Below, in pieces: positions 43,534 to 53,935 of a stretch of DNA of 64,000 bases (within the stretch, counting starts at the first letter, position 1; each line of letters opens with the position of its first letter). The position numbers and the translations under genes were made by a program. This DNA is from Frankia alni ACN14a (GTDB taxonomy: Bacteria; Actinomycetota; Actinomycetes; Frankiales; Frankiaceae), in NCBI RefSeq assembly GCF_000058485.1, contig NC_008278.1:6008962-6072961 (forward strand), written 5' to 3'. The notes under the pieces were generated by a model. It saw only the letters and a program-made list of their open reading frames with translations, had not been told where the DNA came from and did not search any database.

Positions 43534-44325
43534 GTGGCTATCGTGATCGGAGTGGCCGGCCCGGCGTTGCTGCGCATCGAGATCGACGGCTGTCCCGTGT
43601 CCCTCGACGATCCGACCCCACTGGCCCTGCTTCCCCACGGTCATTTCACGGTCATGCAGGTCCGTGACGGCCGGACCCGCGGTCTCGACCTGCACCTGCG
43701 ACGTCTCGATGCGGCGAACCGCGAGCTCTACGCCGAGCCGCTCGACGGCGAGCTGGTGCGCGCCCGGATCCGGGCGGCCCTGGCCGCCTCGACCCGCGAC
43801 GCCACCGTGCGGGTCGTCGTCACCGGCGCCCCGGACCCCGGCCCGACGCGGCTCATCGTCGCGGTGGGGGCACCCGCCGAGCCGCCCGCGCCCCCGCAGC
43901 GACTCATGTCGGTGCCGTACACGCGGCCGTTCCCGCACCTCAAACACCTGGGCACGTTCGGTCAGCTCCAGTACGGCCGGCTCGCGCGCCGGCACGGCTT
44001 CGACGATGCGCTGCTCACCGGGCCGGGCGGCGTCATCACCGAGGGCGCGACGACCAACATCGGCTTCCTCGCCGGGGACACGGTCGTCTGGCCGGACGCG
44101 CCGGCCCTGCACGGCGTGACGATGGCCCTGCTGGAGCGCTCCCCGGACAACGCGCGGGCGCCGGTGCGGCTGGTCGACCTCGACCGCTTCGAGGCGGCGT
44201 TCGTCACGAACTCCCGCGGGATCGCCGCCGTGGCCGCCGTCGACGACCACCACTTCGCCGGCTCGACACCGCGCATCGCCGAACTCGCCCGCCGGTACGA
44301 GGCCGTTCCCGCCGACCTCGTCTGA
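43534..44325 (+). CDS. Class IV aminotransferase family protein
   Basis: A 263-residue PLP enzyme of fold type IV (branched-chain/D-amino-acid aminotransferase and aminodeoxychorismate lyase group). HLKHLGTFGQLQYGRLAR near residues 137-155 contains the PLP lysine, and DDALLTGPGGVITEGATTNIGF is the class IV signature. The family's other active-site residues (HGHFTVMQVRDGR, LDLHLRRLD) are present. It might be pabC-like, but no pab genes are nearby. The start is uncertain: GTG 43534 is used, with GTG 43552 also possible. Confidence 0.87.
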   Translation: MAIVIGVAGPALLRIEIDGCPVSLDDPTPLALLPHGHFTVMQVRDGRTRGLDLHLRRLDAANRELYAEPLDGELVRARIRAALAASTRDATVRVVVTGAPDPGPTRLIVAVGAPAEPPAPPQRLMSVPYTRPFPHLKHLGTFGQLQYGRLARRHGFDDALLTGPGGVITEGATTNIGFLAGDTVVWPDAPALHGVTMALLERSPDNARAPVRLVDLDRFEAAFVTNSRGIAAVAAVDDHHFAGSTPRIAELARRYEAVPADLV

Positions 44326-44648
44326 GAGGTCGGCGCCCGCGACTCGGCACCCGCGGAGCCGGGGTGTCGCGCGCCGATCGCGCGCGCCGGCCCGCAGCCT
44401 CCGGTGGCCACGGAAAGGTCGAAGCCAAATCATCTTTCTATCTGGACGTGCTTGTTTCATCGCTGCATCGACGACCATTTCCGCGAGATACATTCGATGC
44501 CACAACCGGGCCGTCACGGAACCACCACGAGCCATTTCCCGGCGGCGGAATGCTAGGTACTGTCATGGCTCCGCCGAGATTTTCCGGCGGGTCCGAACAG
44601 TCCGAACCGGATACGGTTCCGTGTCGTCCGTGAAGGAACACCGCGCCG
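44326..44648. other. Intergenic region before the low-complexity gene
   Basis: About 320 bp without a gene. A patch of lower GC near 44421-44500 (AAATCATCTTTCTATCTGG) is a likely promoter region. AAGGAA sits 11 bases before ATG 44649. Confidence 0.5.
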
Positions 44649-47162
44649 ATGCCGCTTTCCTCAGCAAGGCTCCTCATAGCGCTCCTGCTGCACGAGCAAC
44701 ATCGCGTCGAACCCGCCGGGGTGCCCGTGCGGTATCCCTTCCCGCCGCCGACAGAGCGCCACCTCCTGCGCGCCGCGACCGCCGTTGCCGCCGGCCGCTC
44801 CAAGGGCGCCCTGCGTGAGCTGCGCCAGAGCGAGCACGACCCCGCCGACCCCGACCACGTGGCGGTGCACGAGGCGCTCTACCTCGCGGCGCTCGCCCTC
44901 GACCGGAACTGGTCCCCGGACGACGCGGGCCTCCTACGGCCCTCGCCGGCCACGACCGGCCGGTCCGCAGCCCCACCCCGCGTGCGCGACCCGGCACCCG
45001 CCGGCTCCCGCGCCGACGGCCCGCTGACGGCCTGGACGGCGCAGGCGATCATCCGGCAGCGCCACGACCTGCTCGCCCCGACGACCGCGGTCATCTGCGT
45101 GCTCGCCGCCGAAGTGATCCCCGCGATCCGGATGGCCCGCGCCCGCCTGCTCGCCGCGTCGTTCCCGTCCGCGTCGTTCCCACCAGCGTCGGTCCCACCA
45201 GCATCGTTCCCACCAGCATCGTTCCCACCAGCGTCGGTCCCACCAGCGTCGATCGCCGGCACCGAGGCAGCCGCCGAGACCCGACCCCCCCTCCCGGCCG
45301 GCTCCCCGGCCGCGCCCGGCGACGTCCACCCGGGCGGGCCCGCGGTCGTCCCCGTTCCCGGCATGACCCGACCGACCCCCGGCACGCCCACCGCCCGCAG
45401 GCTCGGCTCCAGCCACGCGCCCCACGCCAACCACTCCCCCCACGCCAACCACGCGCCCACCACCGGGGCGAGGCAACGGTCCGCGGCCGCCGGGGAGGGG
45501 CGCGCACACGCGGTCGCCACAAGACACGGTGCCGCCGGTACCCCCTCCACCGGCGGCACCGGCGGGGACACCGCCCCCTGGCTCAACACCCTGCCCATGG
45601 TCCTCGGCTGGACGGGTGCGGCGGGGCTCGTGCGGCACACCGCCTCCACCCATGGTCTGCACCGGACGGGGCCCCGAGCTCGCTCCCGTGCCGGCGGCTT
45701 CCTTCCCGCCATGTTGGGCTGGGGCTCCACGATCGGCCGATCGGTCGCGGGACACCCGCCGTCCCCACGCGGGAACGCAGCGCGCGCTGCGCGCGACGAC
45801 GACGACACCCGAACGCGCCTCGGGGCCCCCGGCGAGTCCACGGCCACCCGTGCCACGAGGATCACCTCACCCGCGGAGGCACCCCGGGGCACAGCGGAGG
45901 CTCCCCACGAGCCGCTCGCGCCCGACCACCCGCTGCCACCCGACCGGCCGCCGGACGGCCCGATCTCGCCGGCCGCCGCGGCCGGTCGCAACGCCGCCGT
46001 CGCCCAGGACTTGGAGATCCCCAGAAGCACGAACCCCGTGGCCATCGCGGTCGGGCCGGACTCCCCGCTCACCACGAACACCGCGGCACTCCCAGCCACG
46101 GGCCGAGCCCCGGCGCGAAGCAACCCGACCGATCCGATCATCCCCACCGGCACCATCACCCCCACCGTCATCGCCACCCCCGCCGCTATCGCCACCCACG
46201 CCGACACGGCCACCCACGCCGACACCGCCAGCCACGCCGACACCGCCAGCCAACCCGGCACGGACACCACACCCGGCACGGACACCGCACTCGACCCGAC
46301 CGGCTCTGCTGCCACCGCCCTCGCCGCGACCAGTTCCCCTACGCCGACGACTCGGCCCTCCCCGACGCCAGCGCCCTCCCCGACCTCCACGACGTCCACG
46401 CCCGCCGCTGTGGTCGCGCTGGCACGCCCGGCGACGACCGTGGCGGCGGCACCCGACGCATGCGTCGAAAGCGCGGCGCTGGCGGCGGTGGACGCGCTCA
46501 CGATGGCCGACGCGTTCGTCGCCCGGCTGGCCGAGCTACCCGTGCAGCAGGCCAGCGCGTACGCCCGGATCCTGCGCGCGGACCTGCTGTTCCGGTTGGG
46601 CCGGGCGGCCGAGGCCGGCGTCGCGCTGGACGCGGTGGAGACGGCGGGCGGGGTCGACGACGCGACGCTCGCGCACGCGGCCCTGGTGCGAGGCGACTGG
46701 GCCGGATTCCCGGACGGCGGGGCGCAGACCCTCGGCCGCGGACCGGACGGCGCGCCGATCCCCTCGACCCGCCCGGCCTACCTGGGCCGGGCCGAGGAGC
46801 TGTGGCGCCGGTCGCTGGCCGCCTACGGCCGCATCAACTCCGACGCCGGGCGGGCCGCCGGGTTGCTCCGGCTCGCCGAGGCGCCGACTGCGACGGGCCG
46901 CCCCATCCTGCGTCGCGCCCGCATCGACGAGGCCGCGCGCCGGGCGCGGGCCGCCGGCAACGATGCCCTCACCTGGGCCGCGCGGGTGCACAGCCTGATC
47001 GAGCGGGCCCGGACCGGCGAGGCGTCCGCGACGGAGCTACGGATCATGATGACGGCGCTGGCGGAATGGAGCCGTTTCGACGGGAGCACCAGCTATGGCC
47101 GTGGGCTGAGCAAGCTCCTCGCGGTGGCGACCGGCGGCACGGTGACCGTGAGCACCGCATGA
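44649..47162 (+). CDS. Large hypothetical protein with repetitive low-complexity centre
   Basis: An 837-residue protein with ordered ends and a disordered middle. Residues 1-90 (SARLLIALLLHEQHRVEPAG, AVHEALYLAALALDRN) and 600-837 (ALTMADAFVARLAELPVQQA, ADLLFRLGRAAEAGVALDAV, AYLGRAEELWRRSLAAYGRI, EAARRARAAGNDALTWAARV) look helical, the latter TPR-like. The middle has PPASFPPASV repeats (15-bp DNA units at 45160-45252) and HADTATHADTAS repeats. No family is recognised and there is no signal or membrane segment. It converges on the EAD1-cyclase gene with 55 bp between them. The TPR-like tail suggests a scaffold, but this is a guess. Confidence 0.75.
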   Translation: MPLSSARLLIALLLHEQHRVEPAGVPVRYPFPPPTERHLLRAATAVAAGRSKGALRELRQSEHDPADPDHVAVHEALYLAALALDRNWSPDDAGLLRPSPATTGRSAAPPRVRDPAPAGSRADGPLTAWTAQAIIRQRHDLLAPTTAVICVLAAEVIPAIRMARARLLAASFPSASFPPASVPPASFPPASFPPASVPPASIAGTEAAAETRPPLPAGSPAAPGDVHPGGPAVVPVPGMTRPTPGTPTARRLGSSHAPHANHSPHANHAPTTGARQRSAAAGEGRAHAVATRHGAAGTPSTGGTGGDTAPWLNTLPMVLGWTGAAGLVRHTASTHGLHRTGPRARSRAGGFLPAMLGWGSTIGRSVAGHPPSPRGNAARAARDDDDTRTRLGAPGESTATRATRITSPAEAPRGTAEAPHEPLAPDHPLPPDRPPDGPISPAAAAGRNAAVAQDLEIPRSTNPVAIAVGPDSPLTTNTAALPATGRAPARSNPTDPIIPTGTITPTVIATPAAIATHADTATHADTASHADTASQPGTDTTPGTDTALDPTGSAATALAATSSPTPTTRPSPTPAPSPTSTTSTPAAVVALARPATTVAAAPDACVESAALAAVDALTMADAFVARLAELPVQQASAYARILRADLLFRLGRAAEAGVALDAVETAGGVDDATLAHAALVRGDWAGFPDGGAQTLGRGPDGAPIPSTRPAYLGRAEELWRRSLAAYGRINSDAGRAAGLLRLAEAPTATGRPILRRARIDEAARRARAAGNDALTWAARVHSLIERARTGEASATELRIMMTALAEWSRFDGSTSYGRGLSKLLAVATGGTVTVSTA
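45160..45252 (+). repeat. 15-bp tandem repeats inside the low-complexity gene
   Basis: Units of the form GTCCCACCAGCGTCG are repeated about six times with single-base changes, encoding (F/V)PPAS. The unit is in frame. Confidence 0.85.
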
Positions 47163-47217
47163 CCAGGCCGCCGCGGCGCGATCCGGGTGGTGGGCGGGCC
47201 GGCCGGTCGGCCCGGGG

Positions 47218-48564
47218 TCAGCTGCGCCGGCCGGGAAACGGCGGCGGCGAGCCCGAACGCTTCCGGCGTCCTCGGAGCACACCGATCCGGCCGCGCGCCG
47301 TGTCCTCACCCGGCAGGCCCGGTGCCCCGGCGGCCGGCGATGCCGCAGCCGCGGTGGTCCCGACCCCCTCGGCCGCAACAGGCGAGGTTTCGCCCTCCGA
47401 GATGCCACGCGGCTCGGCCGGGCGTGGCATGTCGGCACGCGGCTCGGCCGGGCGTGGGAGGTCGCCACGGGGATCGCTCGCGGGCAGGGTGACGGCGCCC
47501 GGCAGGCTCGCACCCGCGCCGACGGGTACGTCCGGGGACCGTGCGGCGACGGGGTCGTCGCCGAGGGGCGGATTCGCGGGATGACCGGGCAGGGTCACCC
47601 AGGCGGTGCCGGTGTACTTGTCACCGACGGACACGTCGATCTCGCGGAACTTCGTCGGGTCGAGATCGCGCAGCGACTCGGCGGCGGTCTCGCGGTAGTA
47701 CTCCGGGGTCAGCGCGAGGACCAGGTCGGCGTCCGGGTAGCGCTCCAGCAGGGCGCGTACCTGGGGGGCGTCGATCAGCCGGGCGGCAACCACGACGGCG
47801 TCGCCCGGGGCACCGGTTCCATCGATGATCACATCGCCGTGGTGCAGCGACATCCGCAGCCGCAGCCGACTGTCGGGTTCCCGGCCGTTGTTGTAGGCGC
47901 GCTGGGCGATCTGCAGCTCGCGGACGAAGTCGCTGGCGAGGCTCACCTTGGCGACGGAACCGTGCACGGCGCCGAGGTAGCCGTCGCCGCGGTCCTGCAG
48001 CAGCCGGATCGACTCCGTGGGCAGCCGCAGCCCCGCGACGGCCGTCGCCACGATCTCCCGCAGCGCCGCCCGCCACTCGACCTGGCCGAGCATGCCGCGC
48101 CCGCTGTACCGGCGGGCATCGAGGAGGAACACGCTGACGGGCTCCGGCAGGCGCGACGCCGATCGTCCCTGCCCCCGCGTCACCGGAAGGATGTCCGGTG
48201 ACGCAGTGGCGCCGAGCAGAGAAGGCGCCCCACCCTGACCGGCCGCGAAAACCGGGCTGGCCGGGAACTCCTGCGCCGCGGCGGCCAGCAGGCGTGCCCG
48301 GCCGTCGACGAGCAGACCGTTCTCGAGCAACCCCGAGATCTCCGACCAGTAGTCGTACGGCGAGCCGGACAGCTCCGGCACCCGGGCACGGGACAGACCG
48401 GCCCGCTCCAGGAGCAGTCTCGCCTTGTAGTGCGTGCCAAACCCACTGGCCAGCGCCCTGATCTCGCCCTCGCTCAGCCGCTGCGTCACGAGTCCCCCGA
48501 ACCGGTTCCACGATGTGGCGGGCGCCGACGGGCCTCGGCCGGCCGGCGCGATATCCGCGATCAT
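47218..48564 (-). CDS. EAD1 plus class III nucleotide-cyclase-like protein
   Basis: The 448-residue product has an N-terminal effector-associated domain 1 (residues 27-105: RLSEGEIRALASGFG, YKARLLLERAGLSRARVP, YDYWSEISGLLENGLLVDGR, AAAAQEFPASPVF). The central region is cyclase-like (143-330): VFLLDARRYSGRG with a possible first metal Asp, LLQDRGDGYLGAVHG with the second, and LRLRMSLHHGDVIIDGTGAPGDAVVVAARLID, typical of the guanylate/adenylate cyclase core (key part GDAVVVAARL). The tail is proline-rich. EAD1 is known from conflict systems in which it links effectors to NACHT or other sensors. Start ATG 48564; GTG 48489 with a GGGGGA site is equally plausible. Confidence 0.75.
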   Translation of the reverse strand: MIADIAPAGRGPSAPATSWNRFGGLVTQRLSEGEIRALASGFGTHYKARLLLERAGLSRARVPELSGSPYDYWSEISGLLENGLLVDGRARLLAAAAQEFPASPVFAAGQGGAPSLLGATASPDILPVTRGQGRSASRLPEPVSVFLLDARRYSGRGMLGQVEWRAALREIVATAVAGLRLPTESIRLLQDRGDGYLGAVHGSVAKVSLASDFVRELQIAQRAYNNGREPDSRLRLRMSLHHGDVIIDGTGAPGDAVVVAARLIDAPQVRALLERYPDADLVLALTPEYYRETAAESLRDLDPTKFREIDVSVGDKYTGTAWVTLPGHPANPPLGDDPVAARSPDVPVGAGASLPGAVTLPASDPRGDLPRPAEPRADMPRPAEPRGISEGETSPVAAEGVGTTAAAASPAAGAPGLPGEDTARGRIGVLRGRRKRSGSPPPFPGRRS

Positions 48565-48714
48565 TGTAGTCCCGGGACCGCCGACCTCGGCCGGATGCGT
48601 CTCATCCGTGACAGGTCCGGCGCGAATCCTCGTCGGCGGCGCGCGGACGGTGCAGTGCCGTCCGCGCGCGCCGCGGTTGGTGCGCTGTGTCTGAAGGGGC
48701 TTCGCCGGGAGGGC

Positions 48715-49815
<1,101 letters not shown>

Positions 49816-49995
49816 CTAGTCCGACCGCCTGCAACACGGGCAGCTTGGCGAGGCGGAGCCGCTCACACCCCCCGGGCAGGCGTCGGCCCGGACGGCGGGC
49901 GCGCCGGCACCAGGCCCCGGACGTGCGCGGACGGCCCGCGAGGGGTGGGTGCGCCGAGGCTCGTGCCGCCGACGACTCCCCGGCGGTGCCGGCCC

Positions 49996-51312
49996 CTACT
50001 GGCCGATCTCCTCGCCGCAGCGGGGCGCCGGCGGCACGAGCTCGAAATGCTGCGCGTCCGCGGCGACCTGGAGAAAGGTATAGCAGCGGTTGATCTGCCC
50101 GAAATGCGAGGAAAAATCGATCGGCGCGGGCAGCAGACCGTCGGCGTCGTAGCCCTTCAGCCCGCGCAGCCCCCGGATGAACGACTCCCGGCTCGGGCAC
50201 GGCCCGGCCGCGGCGAGGCCCCGCAGGAACATGTCGGCCGAGATCCAGCCGGACAGGGCGGCCTGCTGGGCCGGCGGTGACACCTGCGGGGCGTACGTGA
50301 CCATCCCGGCGAGGAAGCGCTGGTGCGCGGGCGTGCCCGCCTCGAACGGCTGGTAGTCGACGAACGTGTAGAGGCCGGCGAGCACCGGGCCGAAGACCTT
50401 CAACAGCCGCTGGTCGTAGCTGACGGGCGACAGGATCACGCGCAGGTTCGCGCGGGCGGCGCGGGCGCCGACGACCACCTGGCCGAAGGCGGCGCCGGTG
50501 ACCGCGCCGACCAGGACGTCCGCGCCGCTGGCCCGGACCTTCTCCCCGATGCCGGGGATGTCGATCGGGCCGGTCGCGTCGACGCGGCCGACCACCCGGA
50601 CGCCTGCCGCCCGCAGGCTCACCGCCAGCTTGTCCGCCATCGTCATCGACGTCGCCGAGAACGCCGACTGCGCGATGACCGCGGTGCGCCCGCCGCGCTC
50701 GGCCACGAACGCGCCCCAGGTGGTGACGGACGGCCCGTCAGAGATCATGTTGGAGTAGCTGAACATGTTGTCGTTCTGCGTCCAGGCCGCCTCCAGTGAG
50801 GTGCCCGTCACCGGCACCCGGGCGCCGTGCAGGTAGGCCGCGGAGCCGCTGGCCACCGAGGTCGACTCGATGATGCCGAAGACCCGGTCGGTCTGGACCA
50901 GCGCGCGGGCACCGGCCTCGTTGCCCGCGGGGTTCGAGGCGTCGTCGCGCCAGGTGTAGTGGACCTGGCGACCGCCGACGCCGCCGGCCGCGTCGGCGAC
51001 CCCGAGGCGCGCGTCGACGCCGGCGCGGAACGGAGCGAACAGCGACGCCGCGTTGCCGGTGTCGGGGTAGAGCAGCCCGAGGCGAACCGCGTCCGGGGTG
51101 ACGCCCGGCTCCGCGCAGCCCGGGGCCGTCGGCTTCTCGTCGCTGGACACCCGGCAACCGACCGCGACCAGCGCGACCACGACACCCAGCAGGCCGGCGA
51201 GGATGCGGCGCTGCGTCCGCGCTCGACGCCGCGACCCACCCCGCGGTCGGCGCCGGCCCGCGGCCGGGACCGTGACGCTGCTCACTCCACCAACCTTGGC
51301 CCAGGACGCCAT
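49996..51312 (-). CDS. ABC-type branched-chain amino-acid-like solute-binding lipoprotein
   Basis: The 438-residue product starts with basic residues (RRRPRGGSRRRARTQRR), then a hydrophobic stretch LAGLLGVVVALVAVGC ending in a lipobox cysteine. The rest is a Leu/Ile/Val-binding-type fold (Peripla_BP_6: VRLGLLYPDTGNAASLF, VFGIIESTSVASGSAAYLHG, RTAVIAQSAFSATSMTMADK, TFVDYQPFEAGTPAHQRF). It should be anchored outside the membrane. No permease or ATPase gene is adjacent, so it may be an orphan receptor. GTG 51285 with AAGG upstream is an alternative start. Confidence 0.85.
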   Translation of the reverse strand: MASWAKVGGVSSVTVPAAGRRRPRGGSRRRARTQRRILAGLLGVVVALVAVGCRVSSDEKPTAPGCAEPGVTPDAVRLGLLYPDTGNAASLFAPFRAGVDARLGVADAAGGVGGRQVHYTWRDDASNPAGNEAGARALVQTDRVFGIIESTSVASGSAAYLHGARVPVTGTSLEAAWTQNDNMFSYSNMISDGPSVTTWGAFVAERGGRTAVIAQSAFSATSMTMADKLAVSLRAAGVRVVGRVDATGPIDIPGIGEKVRASGADVLVGAVTGAAFGQVVVGARAARANLRVILSPVSYDQRLLKVFGPVLAGLYTFVDYQPFEAGTPAHQRFLAGMVTYAPQVSPPAQQAALSGWISADMFLRGLAAAGPCPSRESFIRGLRGLKGYDADGLLPAPIDFSSHFGQINRCYTFLQVAADAQHFELVPPAPRCGEEIGQ

Positions 51313-51446
51313 GTTCCGGTGCCATTCCGTTGATTTTGTGAGATTCGCCGGAGCGGGATGGGGCGGGTTTGGGCTCCCGTCGGCGCCACCGGCCCGCTGG
51401 CCCACGCCGCGCCGGGCGGGAAGGATGAGGCGGGGAGGATGGGGCG

Positions 51447-51746
51447 ATGGCCGCGGCGAAACCAACCTTGAAGATCGAGTACTGCACCCGCTGCCGGTGG
51501 CTGCCGCGGGCGGCCTGGCTCGCCCAGGAGCTGCTGACCACCTTCGAGGGGGACCTGGCCGAGGTCTGCCTGGTGCCGGGGACGGGCGGGGTGTTCGTCG
51601 TCCGGCTGGGCGACCGGGTGCTCTGGGACCGGCGGGAGCAGGGCTTTCCCGAGCCCTCCGCCGTCAAGCGGCTCGTGCGGGACGAGGTTGCGCCCGGGCG
51701 GCCACTCGGCCATGTGGAGGCCTCGGCACTCGATCCGGACGCCTGA
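51447..51746 (+). CDS. SelT/SelW/SelH (Rdx) family thioredoxin-like protein
   Basis: A 99-residue protein with KIEYCTRCRWLPRAAWLAQE near the N-terminus; the CTRC motif is the CxxC position where Rdx-family members carry Cys or Sec. GVFVVRLGDRVLWDRREQGFPE matches the family's G(x)F.V...g..l.dr...g.FP region. It probably acts as a small redox protein. It diverges from the solute-binding gene across 134 bp. No selenocysteine codon is used. Confidence 0.87.
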   Translation: MAAAKPTLKIEYCTRCRWLPRAAWLAQELLTTFEGDLAEVCLVPGTGGVFVVRLGDRVLWDRREQGFPEPSAVKRLVRDEVAPGRPLGHVEASALDPDA

Positions 51747-51753
51747 CCGCGGG

Positions 51754-51890
51754 GAGACCAGAACGCGCGAGAGCAGAACGCGCGAGAGCAGAACGCGCGA
51801 GAACAGGACCGCGGGAGAGCAGAACGCGGGCGGGCAGGACGCGGGCGGGCAGGACGCGGGAGATCGGGACGCGGGAGATCAGAACGCGGC
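51754..51890. repeat. 15-bp tandem repeats at the gap of convergent genes
   Basis: GAGAGCAGAACGCGC-like units recur about nine times with changes, from the end of the SelT/W gene into the last codons of the HbpS/GlcG gene on the minus strand. Confidence 0.8.
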
Positions 51891-52304
51891 GGCGGCGGCT
51901 CGGGCGATGGCCTCGTCCAGCGGTGCGGGGCCGCCGCTGACCCCGACGGCGCCGACGATCATCCCGTCCCGCCGCAGGGGCAGCGCGCCGGTCAGGCCCG
52001 AGCCGGGCTCGACCGGCGGGCGTTCCCACCCGCCGTACTCCTCGTCCCCCGCCCCGGCCCCGGCGGCGGCGCCCTCGCCCCCGGTGTGGTTCACCAGGCG
52101 GGCCGGTGCGGCCGACGCCCGCGCCGCGCACGCCCGGTCGACCGAGATGTCCGCGGTCTGCAGGCGGGCGTTGTCCATCCGGACATGGGCCACCAGAATG
52201 CCGGCGTAGTCGACGACGGCGATGTTAACCGGTTGACCGAGGTGAATCGCATATCTTTCCCCGGCGGCGATGATCCGGCGGGCATCCTCGAGCGATACGG
52301 TCAT
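51879..52304 (-). CDS. GlcG/HbpS-family (DUF336) protein
   Basis: A 141-residue protein, SLEDARRIIAAGERYAIHLG then VNIAVVDYAGILVAHVRMDNA, and GALPLRRDGMIVGAVGVSGG before the end. This is the HbpS/GlcG fold; HbpS of Streptomyces binds haem and tunes a redox-sensing system. GGGGAG lies 9 bases upstream of ATG. A glycine-rich loop (GAGAGDEEYGG) interrupts the middle. No partner kinase is next to it. Its C-terminus overlaps the tandem repeats. Confidence 0.83.
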   Translation of the reverse strand: MTVSLEDARRIIAAGERYAIHLGQPVNIAVVDYAGILVAHVRMDNARLQTADISVDRACAARASAAPARLVNHTGGEGAAAGAGAGDEEYGGWERPPVEPGSGLTGALPLRRDGMIVGAVGVSGGPAPLDEAIARAAAAAF

Positions 52305-52951
52305 CCGCGACTCTCCCCATAAAGCGGCGTTCCGGTGCGCCTGACCATAGGCCCAGATCGGCCGTCGGGTGGTGGAAGGCGCGCCGCAGAACAACCGTCG
52401 CTCACGGCGGTTCCCCACGCGAGCGGCGGAACACAGAAGGACACAGGTTGCCCGCGGCCGGCGCGGTGGTGCCGCGGCCGGGGCGCGGAACACGGGGAAA
52501 CAGTGAGGTAGCGCCGGGCGGGTCACCCGGCGGCGCCGTCCGCGCGGCCCCCGGCGGGACGCGGGGGCCCGGGCTCCCCGTCGGCCCCGGCCCGCCGCCG
52601 GGGTCGCCCGCCCGGGCCAGACGGGTGGCCCGGGTGGACCACCACCGCCGCGCGCAGGCCCGCCCGTCCGGGTCCGGCGCGCAGCCGTCCCGGCCGGCGC
52701 GCCGCCGCCGCGTCGTCTGGACCGCGGTGGGTGGCGTCGCCGGCCGGGACAAGGAGCGTCGCCGCGCCCAGGTGGGCGACGCCGCCTGCACCGAGGTGGG
52801 CGACGTCGCCTGCGCCGAGGTGGGTGGAGAAGCCGCGCCCGGGTGGGTAGCGCGGGCGGCGGCGGTCCACGTCGCCGCCGCCCGCGCGGGACACCACGAC
52901 CGACCGCGCCGTTGCGGAGCGGCCGTGGTGAGTCCGGTGGCGGCGGCCCGG
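52305..52951. other. Very GC-rich gap without a supported gene
   Basis: About 650 bp where both strands are open because of extreme GC content, but no frame shows a family signature. A 27-bp-like unit CGAGGTGGGCGACGTCGCC recurs near 52768-52830 (two to three times). This may be a minisatellite within a lost gene. Confidence 0.45.
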
Positions 52952-53923
52952 TCAGGCCGCCGCGGCCAGCGGGAGCACGACCCGGGGGAACCGGTGGATC
53001 AGCCGGGTCGTGAGCTGACCGCCGTCGAGCATGTCGAGCAGCGCGCCCGCCCGGCGATGGTCCAGCCGGCCCGACCGGTGCAGGCCCCGCAGCCGCAGCA
53101 GACCCGGCAGGTGCGCCTCGATGGCCCGCTGGTCCGGTCGGGGGGCACCGTCGAGCCAGGCGTCGAACTGCCCGCCGGTCATGATCTCCCACACGATCGT
53201 GTCGGCCACCGCGCCGGTGCCGTCGGTGATCGTCACCAGGTGGGGCACCCGGACCAGGTCGCTGAAGCCCGCCAGGTCCGGTCGCAGCCCGGCGGTCACC
53301 ACGTTGTTGCCGAGCCGGGGATCGAGCCCGGGCGCCGGGCGGCGCAGCACGTTGCGCAGATGGGAGGCGAAGGCGAGGGCCAGCGCGCTGCGCCCGGGCG
53401 GGCTGGCGTGGGCGTGCAGCACGATCGCGTCGACGCCGGGCGAACGCACCTGCTCGGCGGCGGCCCGGACCAACCACGCCGGCTCGACCAGAACGAATCC
53501 CACCTGAGCCCGCCGGCGCTCGGCGATGGCGTCGCCACCGTCCTCCACAGAGCCGGGCACTCCGAGGGTCTCGTGGGTCCACTGGCAGGTGATGAGCCCA
53601 TCGGCACCCGGCAGTGAGAGCAGGGGAAGGTCTCCCGAGCTGAAGATCCGTTCCGTGGCGGGCGGGGGCATGCTGTCTCCGGTCCGGTTGGCCGGAAGCG
53701 CCGCGAAGGCGATCGCCGGCCGCAGGGGCGGGTCGATGCGGATAGGGACAGAACGGGCCTCGTTGCGCCGCATGTCCGTCCGATCCAGCAGGTTGGGGGC
53801 CGAGACGACGTCGCGTTGGGACGTCTGGGCCAGCCACGCGTGCTGCGGGCTGCGGGCTAGTGGAGCCCGCACGGCCGTGGCGCACGCCTGCCGGGAAGGG
53901 ACGACCGGAGTCAGCAGGACCAT
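52952..53923 (-). CDS. Hypothetical protein in an operon with DUF397
   Basis: A 323-residue protein without a recognised family. The middle (LITCQWTHETLGVPG, AQVGFVLVEPAWLVRAAAEQ, GVDAIVLHAHASPPG, LVRVPHLVTITDGTGAVADTIVWEIMTGG) looks like a mixed alpha/beta domain; the C-terminus (GLLRLRGLHRSGRLDHRRAGALLDML) is helical. It begins 12 bp after the DUF397 stop, so the two are probably cotranscribed. The first 60 residues may not be translated; M51 or a later start is possible. Confidence 0.6.
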   Translation of the reverse strand: MVLLTPVVPSRQACATAVRAPLARSPQHAWLAQTSQRDVVSAPNLLDRTDMRRNEARSVPIRIDPPLRPAIAFAALPANRTGDSMPPPATERIFSSGDLPLLSLPGADGLITCQWTHETLGVPGSVEDGGDAIAERRRAQVGFVLVEPAWLVRAAAEQVRSPGVDAIVLHAHASPPGRSALALAFASHLRNVLRRPAPGLDPRLGNNVVTAGLRPDLAGFSDLVRVPHLVTITDGTGAVADTIVWEIMTGGQFDAWLDGAPRPDQRAIEAHLPGLLRLRGLHRSGRLDHRRAGALLDMLDGGQLTTRLIHRFPRVVLPLAAAA

Positions 53924-53935
53924 GATCGCGGACGC

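Noticed and set aside
44879-46501. 540-residue minus-strand frame opposite the low-complexity gene
   Set aside because: It mirrors the repetitive region, and its protein is a Gly/Ala/Val-rich low-complexity chain. The plus-strand frame has an RBS, structured ends and a stop in a sensible place.
47218-48564. Calling the EAD1-cyclase a Pycsar system
   Set aside because: Pycsar needs an adjacent TIR or membrane effector with a cyclic-nucleotide-binding domain, and none is next to this gene.
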